This document shows, piece after piece, positions 1 through 6,549 of a stretch of DNA of 13,205 nucleotides. This DNA is from Paracoccaceae bacterium (GTDB lineage: Bacteria; Pseudomonadota; Alphaproteobacteria; Rhodobacterales; Rhodobacteraceae), in NCBI GenBank assembly GCA_007121115.1, contig SKMI01000192.1, positions 1 to 13,205 on the forward strand, given 5' to 3'. Made by a program: the position numbers and the translations under genes. Under the pieces are notes generated by a model. That model was not told the DNA's origin and did not search any database. It worked only from the letters and a program-made list of their open reading frames with translations. Position 1 is the first letter of the stretch, and every line of letters starts with the position of its first letter.

Positions 1-210
1 CTTTCCCATGACTTCGCCAATCCAACAGGTATAAGCGCGATGCCGCTTTGTGCGCCGCATGTCGCCGCTTGCTGCACAAACCAGCGCCATGTGTGCGCTA
101 ACATATGCACTCCACGCAAGGCGGGTCTTCCGCAATGATAATTGTTCTGCACCGCAGCATGCCCCATATCCGTCCGTGAGAAACGCAACACGGACGCAAG
201 GAGCACGGAC

Positions 211-375
211 ATGCCGACGATCCTCACCCAGATCCAGGACCGCCTGCGCAAGCGCGCGGCCTATCGCAGAACCGTCAACGAACTGCGCAGCATGCCGCTG
301 GACACGGCCATCGACCTCGACTTCTGGCACGAAGATGCCGAGCGGGTCGCCCGGCGCGCGGTCTACGGATACTGA
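211..375 (+). CDS. Small DUF1127 family protein, 54 aa
   Basis: This short basic protein has the arginine-rich N-terminal half and the ARRAVYGY ending that I associate with DUF1127 (YjiS-like) proteins of Rhodobacterales. The start at 211 is chosen because AAGGAG (198-203) sits 7 nt upstream; a longer in-frame start at 142 has no such site. From family knowledge, the DUF1127 protein CcaF1 of Rhodobacter sphaeroides binds RNA and affects sRNA maturation and turnover, so an RNA-related role is possible here but is only inference. No membrane segment or signal peptide is visible. It is a single gene, convergent with coaD. A GATAAT hexamer at 137-142 could be a -10 element, but I find no matching -35. 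Family call fairly sure, function unknown. Confidence 0.8.
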   Translation: MPTILTQIQDRLRKRAAYRRTVNELRSMPLDTAIDLDFWHEDAERVARRAVYGY

Positions 376-385
376 GATACGTAGC

Positions 386-399
386 CGGGCAAGCGCCCG
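386..399. terminator. Small hairpin between convergent genes
   Basis: CGGGC-AAGC-GCCCG forms a 5-bp stem with a 4-nt loop in the 25-nt gap between the DUF1127 stop and the coaD stop. It could end transcription in both directions. There is no T-tract, so the call is weak. Confidence 0.3.
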
Positions 400-400
400 T

Positions 401-892
401 TCAGCCCAGTTTGGAAATCAGCGCGCGATGCACCGTTTCGGGCACGAAGCGGGTGACATCGCCGCCCAGCCGGGCGATCTCCTTGACCAGTTTCGAGGCG
501 ATCGCCTGGTGCCGGGCCTCGGCCATCAGGAACACCGTCTCCACGGTGTCATCAAGCGCCCGGTTCATCCCGACCATCTGATATTCGTATTCGAAATCCG
601 CGACCGCCCGCAGGCCGCGGACGATGACCTGCGCGCCCACATCGCGGGCGCAGTCGATCAGCAGGTTCTCGAACGGATGCGCAATGATCTGGACCCCGGT
701 GCGCGCGGACAGGGGCGCGGCCTCGGCCTCGATCATGGCAACACGCTCTTCCAGCGTGAACAATGGCCCCTTGTCGCGGTTGATCGCCACCCCGATCACC
801 AACCGGTCCACAAGCCGACAGGCCCGGGTGATGATGTCCACATGCCCCATGGTCAGCGGGTCAAAGGTCCCGGGATATAGCCCCACACGCAT
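401..892 (-). CDS. coaD: Phosphopantetheine adenylyltransferase (CoaD)
   Basis: CoaD transfers AMP from ATP to 4'-phosphopantetheine to give dephospho-CoA, the penultimate step of coenzyme A synthesis in the cytoplasm. The protein is 163 aa, normal for the family. It opens with MRVGLYPGTFDPLTMGH, which carries the nucleotidyltransferase (H/T)xGH signature as T14-M-G16-H17. RGLR (near residue 90) and the late KLVKEIARLGGDV segment match the ISS-LVKE region of bacterial CoaD, though the usual FISSS is AIASK here. The start is supported by GGAGGGG a few nt upstream on the minus strand. It stands alone, 104 bp downstream of the CBS-domain gene. The upstream region holds the CAATATTG motif described separately. 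Confidence 0.97.
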   Translation of the reverse strand: MRVGLYPGTFDPLTMGHVDIITRACRLVDRLVIGVAINRDKGPLFTLEERVAMIEAEAAPLSARTGVQIIAHPFENLLIDCARDVGAQVIVRGLRAVADFEYEYQMVGMNRALDDTVETVFLMAEARHQAIASKLVKEIARLGGDVTRFVPETVHRALISKLG

Positions 893-946
893 GCTTCCCC
901 TCCGTCCTGCCCGCGTCCATACCGCGCGCGTTTCACGTCCGGGGCA

Positions 947-986
947 CGCAACAATATTGCGCTAACGGATGCAAGGGGTGAAATCC
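947..986 (+). promoter_or_regulatory. Palindrome and bipartite motif upstream of coaD
   Basis: CGCAA-CAATA-TTGCG (947-961) is a perfect 5-bp inverted repeat centred on the palindrome CAATATTG. It is followed by GGGGTGAAATCC (975-986), whose G4/C4 ends could form a short hairpin after the CBS-domain gene. The element lies 58 nt upstream of the coaD start. On the minus strand AATATT could serve as a -10 element, but no convincing -35 lies at the right distance. A similar two-part arrangement occurs at 12345-12375. Confidence 0.4.
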
Positions 987-996
987 CCCGACCCGT

Positions 997-1431
997 TCAG
1001 TAGCCCATGATCATCCCGGTCAGCGCGTCCTTTTCCAGTTGAAGCTCGGACAAACGCGCCGCCACCACATCGCCGATCGAGATCAGGGCGACGAGCCGCG
1101 TGCCCTCCATCACCGGGATGTGCCGGAAGCGCTTCGCGGTCATGGTCTGCAGGATAAGATCGGCGCTGTCTTCGGGCGTGCAGCCATAGACGTTGCGGGT
1201 CATCACACTGTCCACCGTGTCCGACATGCAGCCGGGGCCCCGCTTGCCCAGTTCGCGCACGATGTCACGCTCGGACAATATCCCCTCCACCGTTTCCCCA
1301 TCGCCCGAGACCACCACCGCCCCGATCCGCTTTTCGGACAACAGCGCGGCGGCGTCCGACAGCGAGCTGCCCGGGGCTACGGTGATGACCCCCTGGGTCG
1401 GTTTTCCCTTCAATATCTGACTGACAAGCAT
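997..1431 (-). CDS. Two-CBS-domain protein
   Basis: This 144-aa cytoplasmic protein consists of a tandem CBS pair (a Bateman module) and nothing else. The first CBS covers about residues 5-65 and includes LSEKRIGAVVV and GILSERDIVREL; the second covers about 72-135 and includes VMTRNVYGCTPEDS, RFRHIPVMEG and LISIGDVV. Such modules bind adenosyl ligands (AMP, ATP, SAM) and regulate partners or respond to energy charge; no partner is encoded next to it. The start at 1431 (MLVSQIL) is preferred over the longer in-frame start at 1485 because GGAGGAGG lies directly upstream and the extra 18 residues look like leader sequence. It has its own candidate promoter (1485-1513). Ligand and target are unknown. 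Confidence 0.93.
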   Translation of the reverse strand: MLVSQILKGKPTQGVITVAPGSSLSDAAALLSEKRIGAVVVSGDGETVEGILSERDIVRELGKRGPGCMSDTVDSVMTRNVYGCTPEDSADLILQTMTAKRFRHIPVMEGTRLVALISIGDVVAARLSELQLEKDALTGMIMGY

Positions 1432-1484
1432 CTGCGCCTCCTCCGCCTCTGTCGCCACGCGCGATTGAAATCCGCCACCATCCA

Positions 1485-1513
1485 AGCCTCGGACACGGCA
1501 GCAAAGCTGTCAA
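1485..1513 (-). promoter_or_regulatory. Candidate sigma-70 promoter of the CBS-domain gene
   Basis: On the minus strand a perfect TTGACA (1508-1513) is followed, after a 17-nt spacer, by GAGGCT (1485-1490), a poor -10 that keeps the A at position 2 and the T at position 6. The start point would fall near 1478, giving a leader of about 47 nt. The -35 is convincing, the -10 is not. Confidence 0.4.
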
Positions 1514-1577
1514 GCAACACTCGTCCGGAAGCGCCGATCGCCGCGCGCGCCAGCGCGCGGCCCGGCCCAACCGGAGC

Positions 1578-1598
1578 GGTCGCATCTTCGATGCGGCC
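1578..1598 (-). terminator. Hairpin downstream of preA
   Basis: CGCATC-TTC-GATGCG (1581-1595) is a perfect 6-bp stem, extended by flanking GG/CC, lying 36-56 nt beyond the preA stop. There is no T-tract. It may end the preTA transcript or protect its 3' end. Confidence 0.3.
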
Positions 1599-1633
1599 AG
1601 CGACGGGCGGGAGCCCCCTTTTCCCGAAGCGCG

Positions 1634-2935
1634 TTATTCCGCCGCCCGCGCCATCGGGTTGTTGGGATGCGATGTCCAGTCGCCATGATCGTCACTCACC
1701 GTGTCCCCCGTGCGCGGGTCCACCACGCCAGCGGGCAGGCGCTCCATCGTGATGCAGTTCTCCACCGGACAGACATTGACGCACAGGTTGCAGGCCACGC
1801 ATTCTTCGTCGATCACATCGAACACGCGGTCGGGCGACATGGAAATCGCCTGATGGCTGGTGTCCTCGCAGGCCGCGAAACACCGCCCGCACTTGATGCA
1901 GAGGTCCTGATCGATCCGCGCCTTGGTGACGTAGTTAAGGTTCAGATACTGCCAGTCGGTGACATTGGGCACCGCCCGGCCCTGCAACTGCTCCAGCGTC
2001 ATCCCCTTCTGGTCCAGGTAAAGCGACAACCCCGCCGTCAGCTCCTTGATGATCCCGAACCCATAGGTCATGGCCGCGGTGCAGACCTGCACATTCCCGG
2101 CCCCAAGCGCCAGAAACTCCGCCGCATCGCGCCATGTGGTCACCCCGCCGATGCCCGAAATGGGCAGATCCGCAAGCGCCGGGTCGCGTGCGATCTCCGC
2201 CACCATGTTCAGCGCGATGGGCTTCACCGCCGGGCCGCAATAGCCGCCATGCGCGCCCTTCCCGTCGATGGATGGCTCGGGCGAGAAATTGTCCAGATCG
2301 ACCGAGGTGATCGAACTGATCGTGTTGATCAGCGACACCGCATCCGCGCCGCCGCGCTTCGCCGCTTCCGCCGGTTTGCGTATATCGGTGATGTTGGGGG
2401 TCAGCTTGACGATGCAGGGCATGCGCGAATGCGTCTTCACCCAGCGCGTCACCATCTCGATATACTCGGGCACCTGCCCCACGGCGGACCCCATGCCGCG
2501 CTCGCTCATCCCGTGCGGGCAGCCGAAATTCAGCTCCACCCCGTCGGCCTCGGTGTCCTCCACCCGCTTCAGGATGGCTTTCCACGACTCCTCGTCACAT
2601 GGCACCATCAGAGACACCACCATCGCCCGGTCCGGCCAGTCGCGCTTGACCTGCTTGATCTCGCGCAGGTTGGCCTCCAGCGGGCGATCAGTGATCAGTT
2701 CGATGTTGTTGAGCCCCAGCAGTCGGCGGTCCGCGCCCCAGACCGCACCATAACGCGGCCCGTTGACGTTGACGATGGGCGGCCCCTCGGCCCCCAGCGT
2801 CTTCCACACCACCCCGCCCCAGCCCGCCTTGAAGGCGCGCACCACGTTGTACTCCTTGTCCGTGGGCGGGGCCGAGGCCAACCAGAACGGGTTCGGCGAC
2901 TTGATCCCCAGGAATTCGCTTGTCAGATCGGCCAT
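1634..2935 (-). CDS. preA: NAD-dependent dihydropyrimidine dehydrogenase, subunit PreA
   Basis: PreA is the catalytic subunit that reduces uracil and thymine to the 5,6-dihydro forms, the first step of reductive pyrimidine breakdown. Residues 1-310 form the FMN-binding dihydroorotate dehydrogenase-like barrel. The loop NFGCPHGMSERGMGS holds C139, equivalent to the general-acid cysteine C671 of mammalian DPD, and VKLTPN holds K177, equivalent to an FMN-contacting lysine. The C-terminal ferredoxin-like domain has two 4Fe-4S sets: C346, C349, C352, C356 and C379, C382, C385, C389. The protein is 433 aa, somewhat longer than the E. coli protein as I recall it, with a polar tail after residue 400. 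The start has GAGGAGGG just upstream. It lies 13 nt after preT in the same operon. Later pathway enzymes are not in the window. Confidence 0.95.
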   Translation of the reverse strand: MADLTSEFLGIKSPNPFWLASAPPTDKEYNVVRAFKAGWGGVVWKTLGAEGPPIVNVNGPRYGAVWGADRRLLGLNNIELITDRPLEANLREIKQVKRDWPDRAMVVSLMVPCDEESWKAILKRVEDTEADGVELNFGCPHGMSERGMGSAVGQVPEYIEMVTRWVKTHSRMPCIVKLTPNITDIRKPAEAAKRGGADAVSLINTISSITSVDLDNFSPEPSIDGKGAHGGYCGPAVKPIALNMVAEIARDPALADLPISGIGGVTTWRDAAEFLALGAGNVQVCTAAMTYGFGIIKELTAGLSLYLDQKGMTLEQLQGRAVPNVTDWQYLNLNYVTKARIDQDLCIKCGRCFAACEDTSHQAISMSPDRVFDVIDEECVACNLCVNVCPVENCITMERLPAGVVDPRTGDTVSDDHGDWTSHPNNPMARAAE

Positions 2936-2948
2936 GTCCTTGCCCTCC

Positions 2949-4280
2949 TCAGCCCATCAGCCGTGCATGAATGTCGGCGGCGGCATCGCGCCCCTGCGCC
3001 ACGGCGGTCACGGTCAGATCCTCGCCGCCCGCGGTGCAGTCGCCCCCGGCCCAGACCATGGGGACCGAGGTCTTGCCCGCCCCCTCGACGGCGATCTTGC
3101 CACCCTCGACCACCAGCCCCTCGGGCGCCCCGTCCAGCGTCTGACCGATGGCCCGGAACAGCTGATCCGCCGGCAGCCGGAACCGCTCGTCGCCCGGCGC
3201 CAGCCCGTTCGGCCCTTCGACCGAGTAGGCGAATTCCACCTCGCGCACCGCACCGTTTCCGTGCACCGCCATGGGCATCGCGCCGGTGATGATCTTCACC
3301 CCGGCCGTCGCCGCATGATCCAGCTCATAGTCCGAGGCCGACATCCGCTCCCGCCCGCGCCGATAGACCATGGTCACATGCTCGGCGCCCAGCAGCTTCG
3401 ACTGCACGGCGGCATCCACCGCCGTCATGCCGCCGCCGATCACAACCACATGGCGGCCCACCGGCAGGGCGGCCAGATCACCGGCTTGCCGCAACTCGGC
3501 GATGAAATCCACCGCATCGCGCACGTTGCCCCGGTCATCCCCGGACACGCCCAGCGCGTTCACACCACCCAGCCCCATGCCCAGAAACACGGCATCGAAC
3601 TCCCCGCGCAGCCCGTCGAGCGTGATGTCCCGCCCCAGCGTCATGCCATGCCGCAGGGTGATCCCGCCGATGCCCAGGATCCACTCCACCTCTTCCTGCG
3701 CAAAACCATGCGGGGTCTTGTAGGCGGCGATCCCGTATTCGTTCAGCCCCCCGGGCTTTTCCCGCGCCTCGAAGATCACCACGTCATGGCCTTCACGCGC
3801 CAGCGCATGCGCGCAGGCCAGCCCCGCCGGCCCCGCGCCGACCACGGCAACGCGCTTGCCGGTGCCTTCAGCCCGCGCGTAGGGATGCCCGCCTTCCGCC
3901 ATCAGCCGGTCCGTGGCATAGCGCTGCAACCGACCGATCTCCACCGGCTGGCCTTCGGCCATCTCGCGCACGCAGGCGCCTTCGCACAGCGTCTCGGTCG
4001 GGCAAACCCGCGCGCACATGCCGCCCAGAATGTTCTGGTCGAAGATCGTCTTGCCCGCCGCCTCGGGCTGGCCCGCCTGGATCTGGCGGATGAACAGCGG
4101 AATGTCGATTTCCGTGGGACAGGCCGTGATGCAGGGCGCATCATGGCAAAAATAGCACCGATCCGCCGCCACCATCGCCTCGTGCGGGTCAAAATCCGGG
4201 TAGATATCGTCGAAATTGCGCGCGTAATCTTCGGCGCTCAGGCGTCCGGGCACGATCCCGGGCGTGGTCATGCTGGTCAC
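2949..4280 (-). CDS. preT: NAD-dependent dihydropyrimidine dehydrogenase, subunit PreT
   Basis: PreT is the electron-input subunit: it takes electrons from NAD(P)H through FAD and iron-sulphur clusters to PreA. It resembles the N-terminal part of mammalian DPD and the glutamate synthase small subunit. The N-terminal helical Fe-S domain has C42, C45, C50, C54 and C89, C93, C99, C103. The FAD fold starts at VAVVGAGPAGLA (144-155); a second nucleotide-binding fold is at VVVIGGGMTAVDAA (278-291). The end AGGDCTAGGEDLTVTAVAQG matches the family's FAD-closing motif. The GTG start at 4280 is preferred because GGGGAG lies 7 nt upstream; the in-frame ATG at 4271 would be 16 nt away. It is first in the preTA operon, with the palindrome at 4331-4354 about 50 nt upstream. 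Confidence 0.93.
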   Translation of the reverse strand: MTSMTTPGIVPGRLSAEDYARNFDDIYPDFDPHEAMVAADRCYFCHDAPCITACPTEIDIPLFIRQIQAGQPEAAGKTIFDQNILGGMCARVCPTETLCEGACVREMAEGQPVEIGRLQRYATDRLMAEGGHPYARAEGTGKRVAVVGAGPAGLACAHALAREGHDVVIFEAREKPGGLNEYGIAAYKTPHGFAQEEVEWILGIGGITLRHGMTLGRDITLDGLRGEFDAVFLGMGLGGVNALGVSGDDRGNVRDAVDFIAELRQAGDLAALPVGRHVVVIGGGMTAVDAAVQSKLLGAEHVTMVYRRGRERMSASDYELDHAATAGVKIITGAMPMAVHGNGAVREVEFAYSVEGPNGLAPGDERFRLPADQLFRAIGQTLDGAPEGLVVEGGKIAVEGAGKTSVPMVWAGGDCTAGGEDLTVTAVAQGRDAAADIHARLMG

Positions 4281-4314
4281 TGGCTGTCTCCCCGTCAGGA
4301 CTGGCTCGCCCTTG

Positions 4315-4342
4315 ATCCTGCCACAGGGTCAAATTTTATCAA
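4315..4342 (-). promoter_or_regulatory. Candidate preTA promoter
   Basis: On the minus strand TTGATA (4337-4342, 5 of 6 matches to TTGACA) is followed after 16 nt by CAGGAT (4315-4320), a weak -10. The -35 lies inside the palindrome at 4331-4354, so a bound regulator would block RNA polymerase. Weak on its own; the overlap is the interest. Confidence 0.3.
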
Positions 4343-4354
4343 ACGATAAAATTT
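4331..4354. promoter_or_regulatory. Perfect AT-rich palindrome, candidate operator of preTA
   Basis: AAATTTTATC - AAAC - GATAAAATTT is a perfect inverted repeat with 10-bp arms and a 4-nt spacer, 18 of 20 arm bases being A or T in an otherwise GC-rich region. It ends about 50 nt upstream of the preT GTG codon and overlaps a TTGATA -35 candidate. Its size and symmetry suit a dimeric repressor. Pyrimidine catabolism is controlled by TetR-family RutR or related regulators in other proteobacteria, but I cannot assign this site to a family. It could alternatively be a stem-loop, though the AT content makes that less likely. Confidence 0.6.
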
Positions 4355-4366
4355 ATGCACCGGCCC

Positions 4367-4388
4367 CTTCATCTTGCCGAAAATACCC
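4367..4388 (-). repeat. 22-nt intergenic repeat, copy 1
   Basis: On the plus strand this reads CTTCATCTTGCC, then G, then AAAATACCC. The second copy at 9394-9415 differs only by A in place of the G (4379). It lies between the hairpin cluster downstream of aroB and the preT promoter. Read on the minus strand, it follows aroB in the same way that copy 2 follows hisN. Confidence 0.6.
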
Positions 4389-4397
4389 TCAGGGGGC

Positions 4398-4495
4398 GGA
4401 CGCGCCGCAAGGCGCGTCCTGGGGGCGGAACGCCCCCGCGCACCGGGCTTGCCCGGTGCCCTTGCAAAAAGGGACAGGCCGCGCCCCGCGCGGCC
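4398..4495. repeat. Five consecutive GC-rich hairpins downstream of aroB
   Basis: Five inverted repeats stand nearly end to end: GGACGCGCC-GCAA-GGCGCGTCC (4398-4419, 9-bp stem); GGGGGCG-GAA-CGCCCCC (4421-4437, 7 bp); GCACCGGG-CTTG-CCCGGTGC (4440-4459, 8 bp, extendable to 9); CCCTT/AAGGG (4459-4473, 5 bp); and GGCCGCG-CCCCG-CGCGGCC (4477-4495, 7 bp). They begin 24 nt past the aroB stop. No T-tract follows any stem, so they are not classical intrinsic terminators. They may block 3' exonucleases, slow polymerase before Rho, or be a repeat family. Confidence 0.65.
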
Positions 4496-4519
4496 TTCCG
4501 CTTGACAACAGCCGAGAGT

Positions 4520-5653
4520 TCAGCGCGCCGCCAGCGCGTCCTGCAAGAGCCCGCGCAAAGTATCGCCCGGCACATCGTCGCAGACAAAGGCCGCGCCGAT
4601 ATCGCGGGCCAGCACGAAGCGCAGCCGCCCGTCGATGACCTTCTTGTCCTGCCCCATCAGCGCCACCAGCGCCTCGGCCCCCGGCAGATCGCCGGGGATA
4701 TCGGCCAGATCGGCCTTCATCCCCATGCCGCGCAGGTGCGCGCGCACGCGCGACGGCACCTCCTGCGCACAAAGCCCCATGCGCGCGGACAGATCGAAAG
4801 CCAGCGCGCAGCCGATGGCCACACCCTCACCATGCAGCAGCCGGTCGGAATAGCCCGTCGCCGCCTCCAGCGCGTGGCAGAAGGTATGGCCGAGGTTCAG
4901 CAGCGCCCGCTCGCCGGTCTCGAACTCGTCGCGCGCGACGATCCCGGCCTTCATCTCCACCGACCGGCGGACGGCGTGCTGCCGCGCCGCCGTATCGCCC
5001 GCCGCCAGCGCCGGGCCATGCGACTCCAGCCACTCGAAGAACGGCGCATCGCCCAGCAGCCCGTATTTCACCACCTCGCCATAGCCCGCCAGCAAGTCGC
5101 GTTCGGGCAGGCTGTCCAGCAGCCCGGTGTCTGCCAGCACCAGTACCGGCTGGTGGAACGCGCCGACCAGGTTCTTGCCCTGGGCGGTGTTGATCCCGGT
5201 CTTGCCACCCACGGAACTGTCCACCTGCGCCAAGAGCGAGGTCGGCAGTTGCACGAACCGCACGCCCCGGCGCAACACCGCCGCCGCGAAGCCCGCCAGA
5301 TCGCCGATCACCCCGCCGCCCAGCCCCAGCACCAGATCGCGGCGTTCCACCTGCGCGCTCAGCAGCCACTCCACCGCGCGCGAGAACTGCGTCCACCCCT
5401 TGGTCCCCTCCCCGGGCGGCAGGCGCAGGGCGACCATTTCGATCCCCTCCGACGCCAAGCCCGCCCGCAGGGTCTCCAGATGCAGCGCCGCCACGCGGTC
5501 GTCGGCCAGCACCGCCAAGCGCGGGCGGTGCAGCAGCGGCGCCAGATGCGCCCCCGCCCCGGCCAGCAGTCCCGGACCGATCAGAACCTCGTAGCTGCGC
5601 GCGCCCAACGCGACGCTGACCCGGTCCGGCCCCTGTGCCCCTTCCGCGCTCAT
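4520..5653 (-). CDS. aroB: 3-dehydroquinate synthase (AroB)
   Basis: AroB converts 3-deoxy-D-arabino-heptulosonate 7-phosphate to 3-dehydroquinate, the second step of the shikimate pathway, using NAD+ and a divalent metal. The protein is 377 aa, typical for the family. NAD-binding GGGVIGD is at 112-118, LPTSLLAQVDSSVGGKTGIN at 137-155, and GEVVKYG at 192-198. Metal ligands fit E193, H256 (LGHTFCHALE) and H274 (HGEGVAIG). DKKVIDGRLRFVL near 336-348 is also characteristic. The ATG at 5653 overlaps the aroK stop as ATGA, implying translational coupling; the much longer in-frame ORF upstream is a shadow of aroK. The gene ends just before the hairpin cluster at 4398-4495. Confidence 0.97.
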   Translation of the reverse strand: MSAEGAQGPDRVSVALGARSYEVLIGPGLLAGAGAHLAPLLHRPRLAVLADDRVAALHLETLRAGLASEGIEMVALRLPPGEGTKGWTQFSRAVEWLLSAQVERRDLVLGLGGGVIGDLAGFAAAVLRRGVRFVQLPTSLLAQVDSSVGGKTGINTAQGKNLVGAFHQPVLVLADTGLLDSLPERDLLAGYGEVVKYGLLGDAPFFEWLESHGPALAAGDTAARQHAVRRSVEMKAGIVARDEFETGERALLNLGHTFCHALEAATGYSDRLLHGEGVAIGCALAFDLSARMGLCAQEVPSRVRAHLRGMGMKADLADIPGDLPGAEALVALMGQDKKVIDGRLRFVLARDIGAAFVCDDVPGDTLRGLLQDALAAR

Positions 5654-6189
5654 GTCCCCTCCACCACACTGGGATGCTGCGCCAGCGCCGCAATCACCCG
5701 CTCCGCCATGGCCGCCACCGACAGGCCCGGCAGCGAATCGACCACCACCTCGGCCTGCGCATAATGCGGGCTGCGGGCGGCCAGCAATTCGGCCAGCGTT
5801 TGGCGCGGGTTCTCGGTGTGCAGCAGCGGGCGCGTGGTCTTGCCCTTCACCCGCGACCACAAGAGGTCCAGATCCGCACGCAGCCAGACCGCCAGCCCCA
5901 GATCCGAGATCAGCGCCCGCGTCTCGGCGTTCAGATAGGCCCCGCCGCCCACGGACAGCACGCAGGGGCCATCGCGCATCAGCCGCGCGATCACCTCGGC
6001 CTCGCGCCGCCGGAAGAATGCCTCGCCGTCGCGTTCGAAGATCTCGGCGATCGTCATCTGCGCGGCGCGCTGGATTTCTTCGTCCGAATCCTGAAACGGC
6101 ACCGCCAGCCGCCGCGCCACTTCGCGGCCCACGGCGGTCTTGCCCGCGCCCATCATGCCAACCATGACCACCGTGCGGCGCAGCCTCAT
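5650..6189 (-). CDS. aroK: Shikimate kinase (AroK)
   Basis: AroK phosphorylates shikimate at the 3-hydroxyl with ATP, the fifth step of the shikimate pathway. The 179-aa protein shows the P-loop GMMGAGKT (11-18), the metal and shikimate site DSD (34-36), the substrate arginine in FRRRE (59-63), the GGG motif (81-83) and the lid RP (R120-P121). The start at 6189 is preferred over one 13 codons upstream because GGGGAGGG sits about 6 nt before it on the minus strand and the P-loop then falls at the usual distance from the N-terminus. It is the first gene of the aroK-aroB unit and is divergent from the 44-aa peptide gene. Confidence 0.96.
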   Translation of the reverse strand: MRLRRTVVMVGMMGAGKTAVGREVARRLAVPFQDSDEEIQRAAQMTIAEIFERDGEAFFRRREAEVIARLMRDGPCVLSVGGGAYLNAETRALISDLGLAVWLRADLDLLWSRVKGKTTRPLLHTENPRQTLAELLAARSPHYAQAEVVVDSLPGLSVAAMAERVIAALAQHPSVVEGT

Positions 6190-6414
6190 GCCGACCCTCC
6201 CCGCAAGCCACGCGCTCCGCCGCTGCACAAGAAAACTTCACTTTGCATTCCCTCTCAATGACGCGATAGTACGCCAAGTTCCAGAGCCAAAGCGCCCCTG
6301 CTCATGAAGGCGCGGCGCGGGACACGCGCTGTCGCGCCGCGCAGGCCGCAGGTGTCGAACGCCGCGCGCCGGGGCTGTGGGGGCAGGCAGGGGCAGACAG
6401 GAAGGACAGGCACC
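6190..6414. other. Divergent promoter region of aroKB and the xerD cluster
   Basis: This 225-nt gap must hold promoters for both directions. The best minus-strand candidate is TTGAGA (6253-6258), 17 nt, then TTTTCT (6230-6235). The best plus-strand candidate is TTGCAT (6243-6248), 16 nt, then GATAGT (6265-6270). Both are weak and they overlap. Further on, 6309-6333 can fold as GGCGCG and ACA pairing with TGT and CGCGCC around CGCGC, a possible structured leader for the 44-aa peptide. No gene is seen. Confidence 0.4.
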
Positions 6415-6549
6415 ATGCGCCACATCATCAAGCTGGTTCTGGTTCTGGCCCTGCTCGGCGGTATCGGGCTCGTTGCCTTTGCATTCGTGGGCGATCTGTC
6501 GCCCGAACGCACGGAAGTCATCCTGCCGGTGGATCTGAATGGCTTCTGA
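6415..6549 (+). CDS. 44-aa single-pass membrane peptide, unknown function
   Basis: I do not recognise a named family. The peptide is MRHIIK, one hydrophobic segment (about residues 5-27, rich in L, V, A, G), then a short polar tail SPERTEVILPVDLNGF. The positive N-terminus suggests an N-in, C-out topology with the tail in the periplasm, or an uncleaved signal anchor. The start at 6415 follows AGGAAGGA (6399-6406) by 8 nt; a longer in-frame start at 6304 would add an arginine-rich stretch that does not look like protein. Its last 11 nt overlap the next gene, which argues for translational coupling and against a spurious ORF. It is first in a likely operon with the 586-aa protein and xerD. Confidence 0.75.
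   Translation: MRHIIKLVLVLALLGGIGLVAFAFVGDLSPERTEVILPVDLNGF

Noticed and set aside
1..9. Minus-strand gene starting at the left edge (CAT at 7-9)
   Set aside because: Only three codons lie in the window and no clear ribosome site precedes them.
131..150. Fur-like box upstream of the DUF1127 gene
   Set aside because: TGATAAT at 136-142 matches one half-site, but the opposite half matches only 3 of 7 bases, so iron control is not supported.
1667..3289. Long plus-strand open frame of 540 codons opposite preA and preT
   Set aside because: It is the antisense shadow of two clear genes in a GC-rich genome; the protein is rich in R, H and P with no recognisable motif or ribosome site.
6304..6414. 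Longer start for the 44-aa membrane peptide
   Set aside because: The added residues are arginine and glycine rich, have no ribosome site, and would put a folded leader hairpin inside the coding region.
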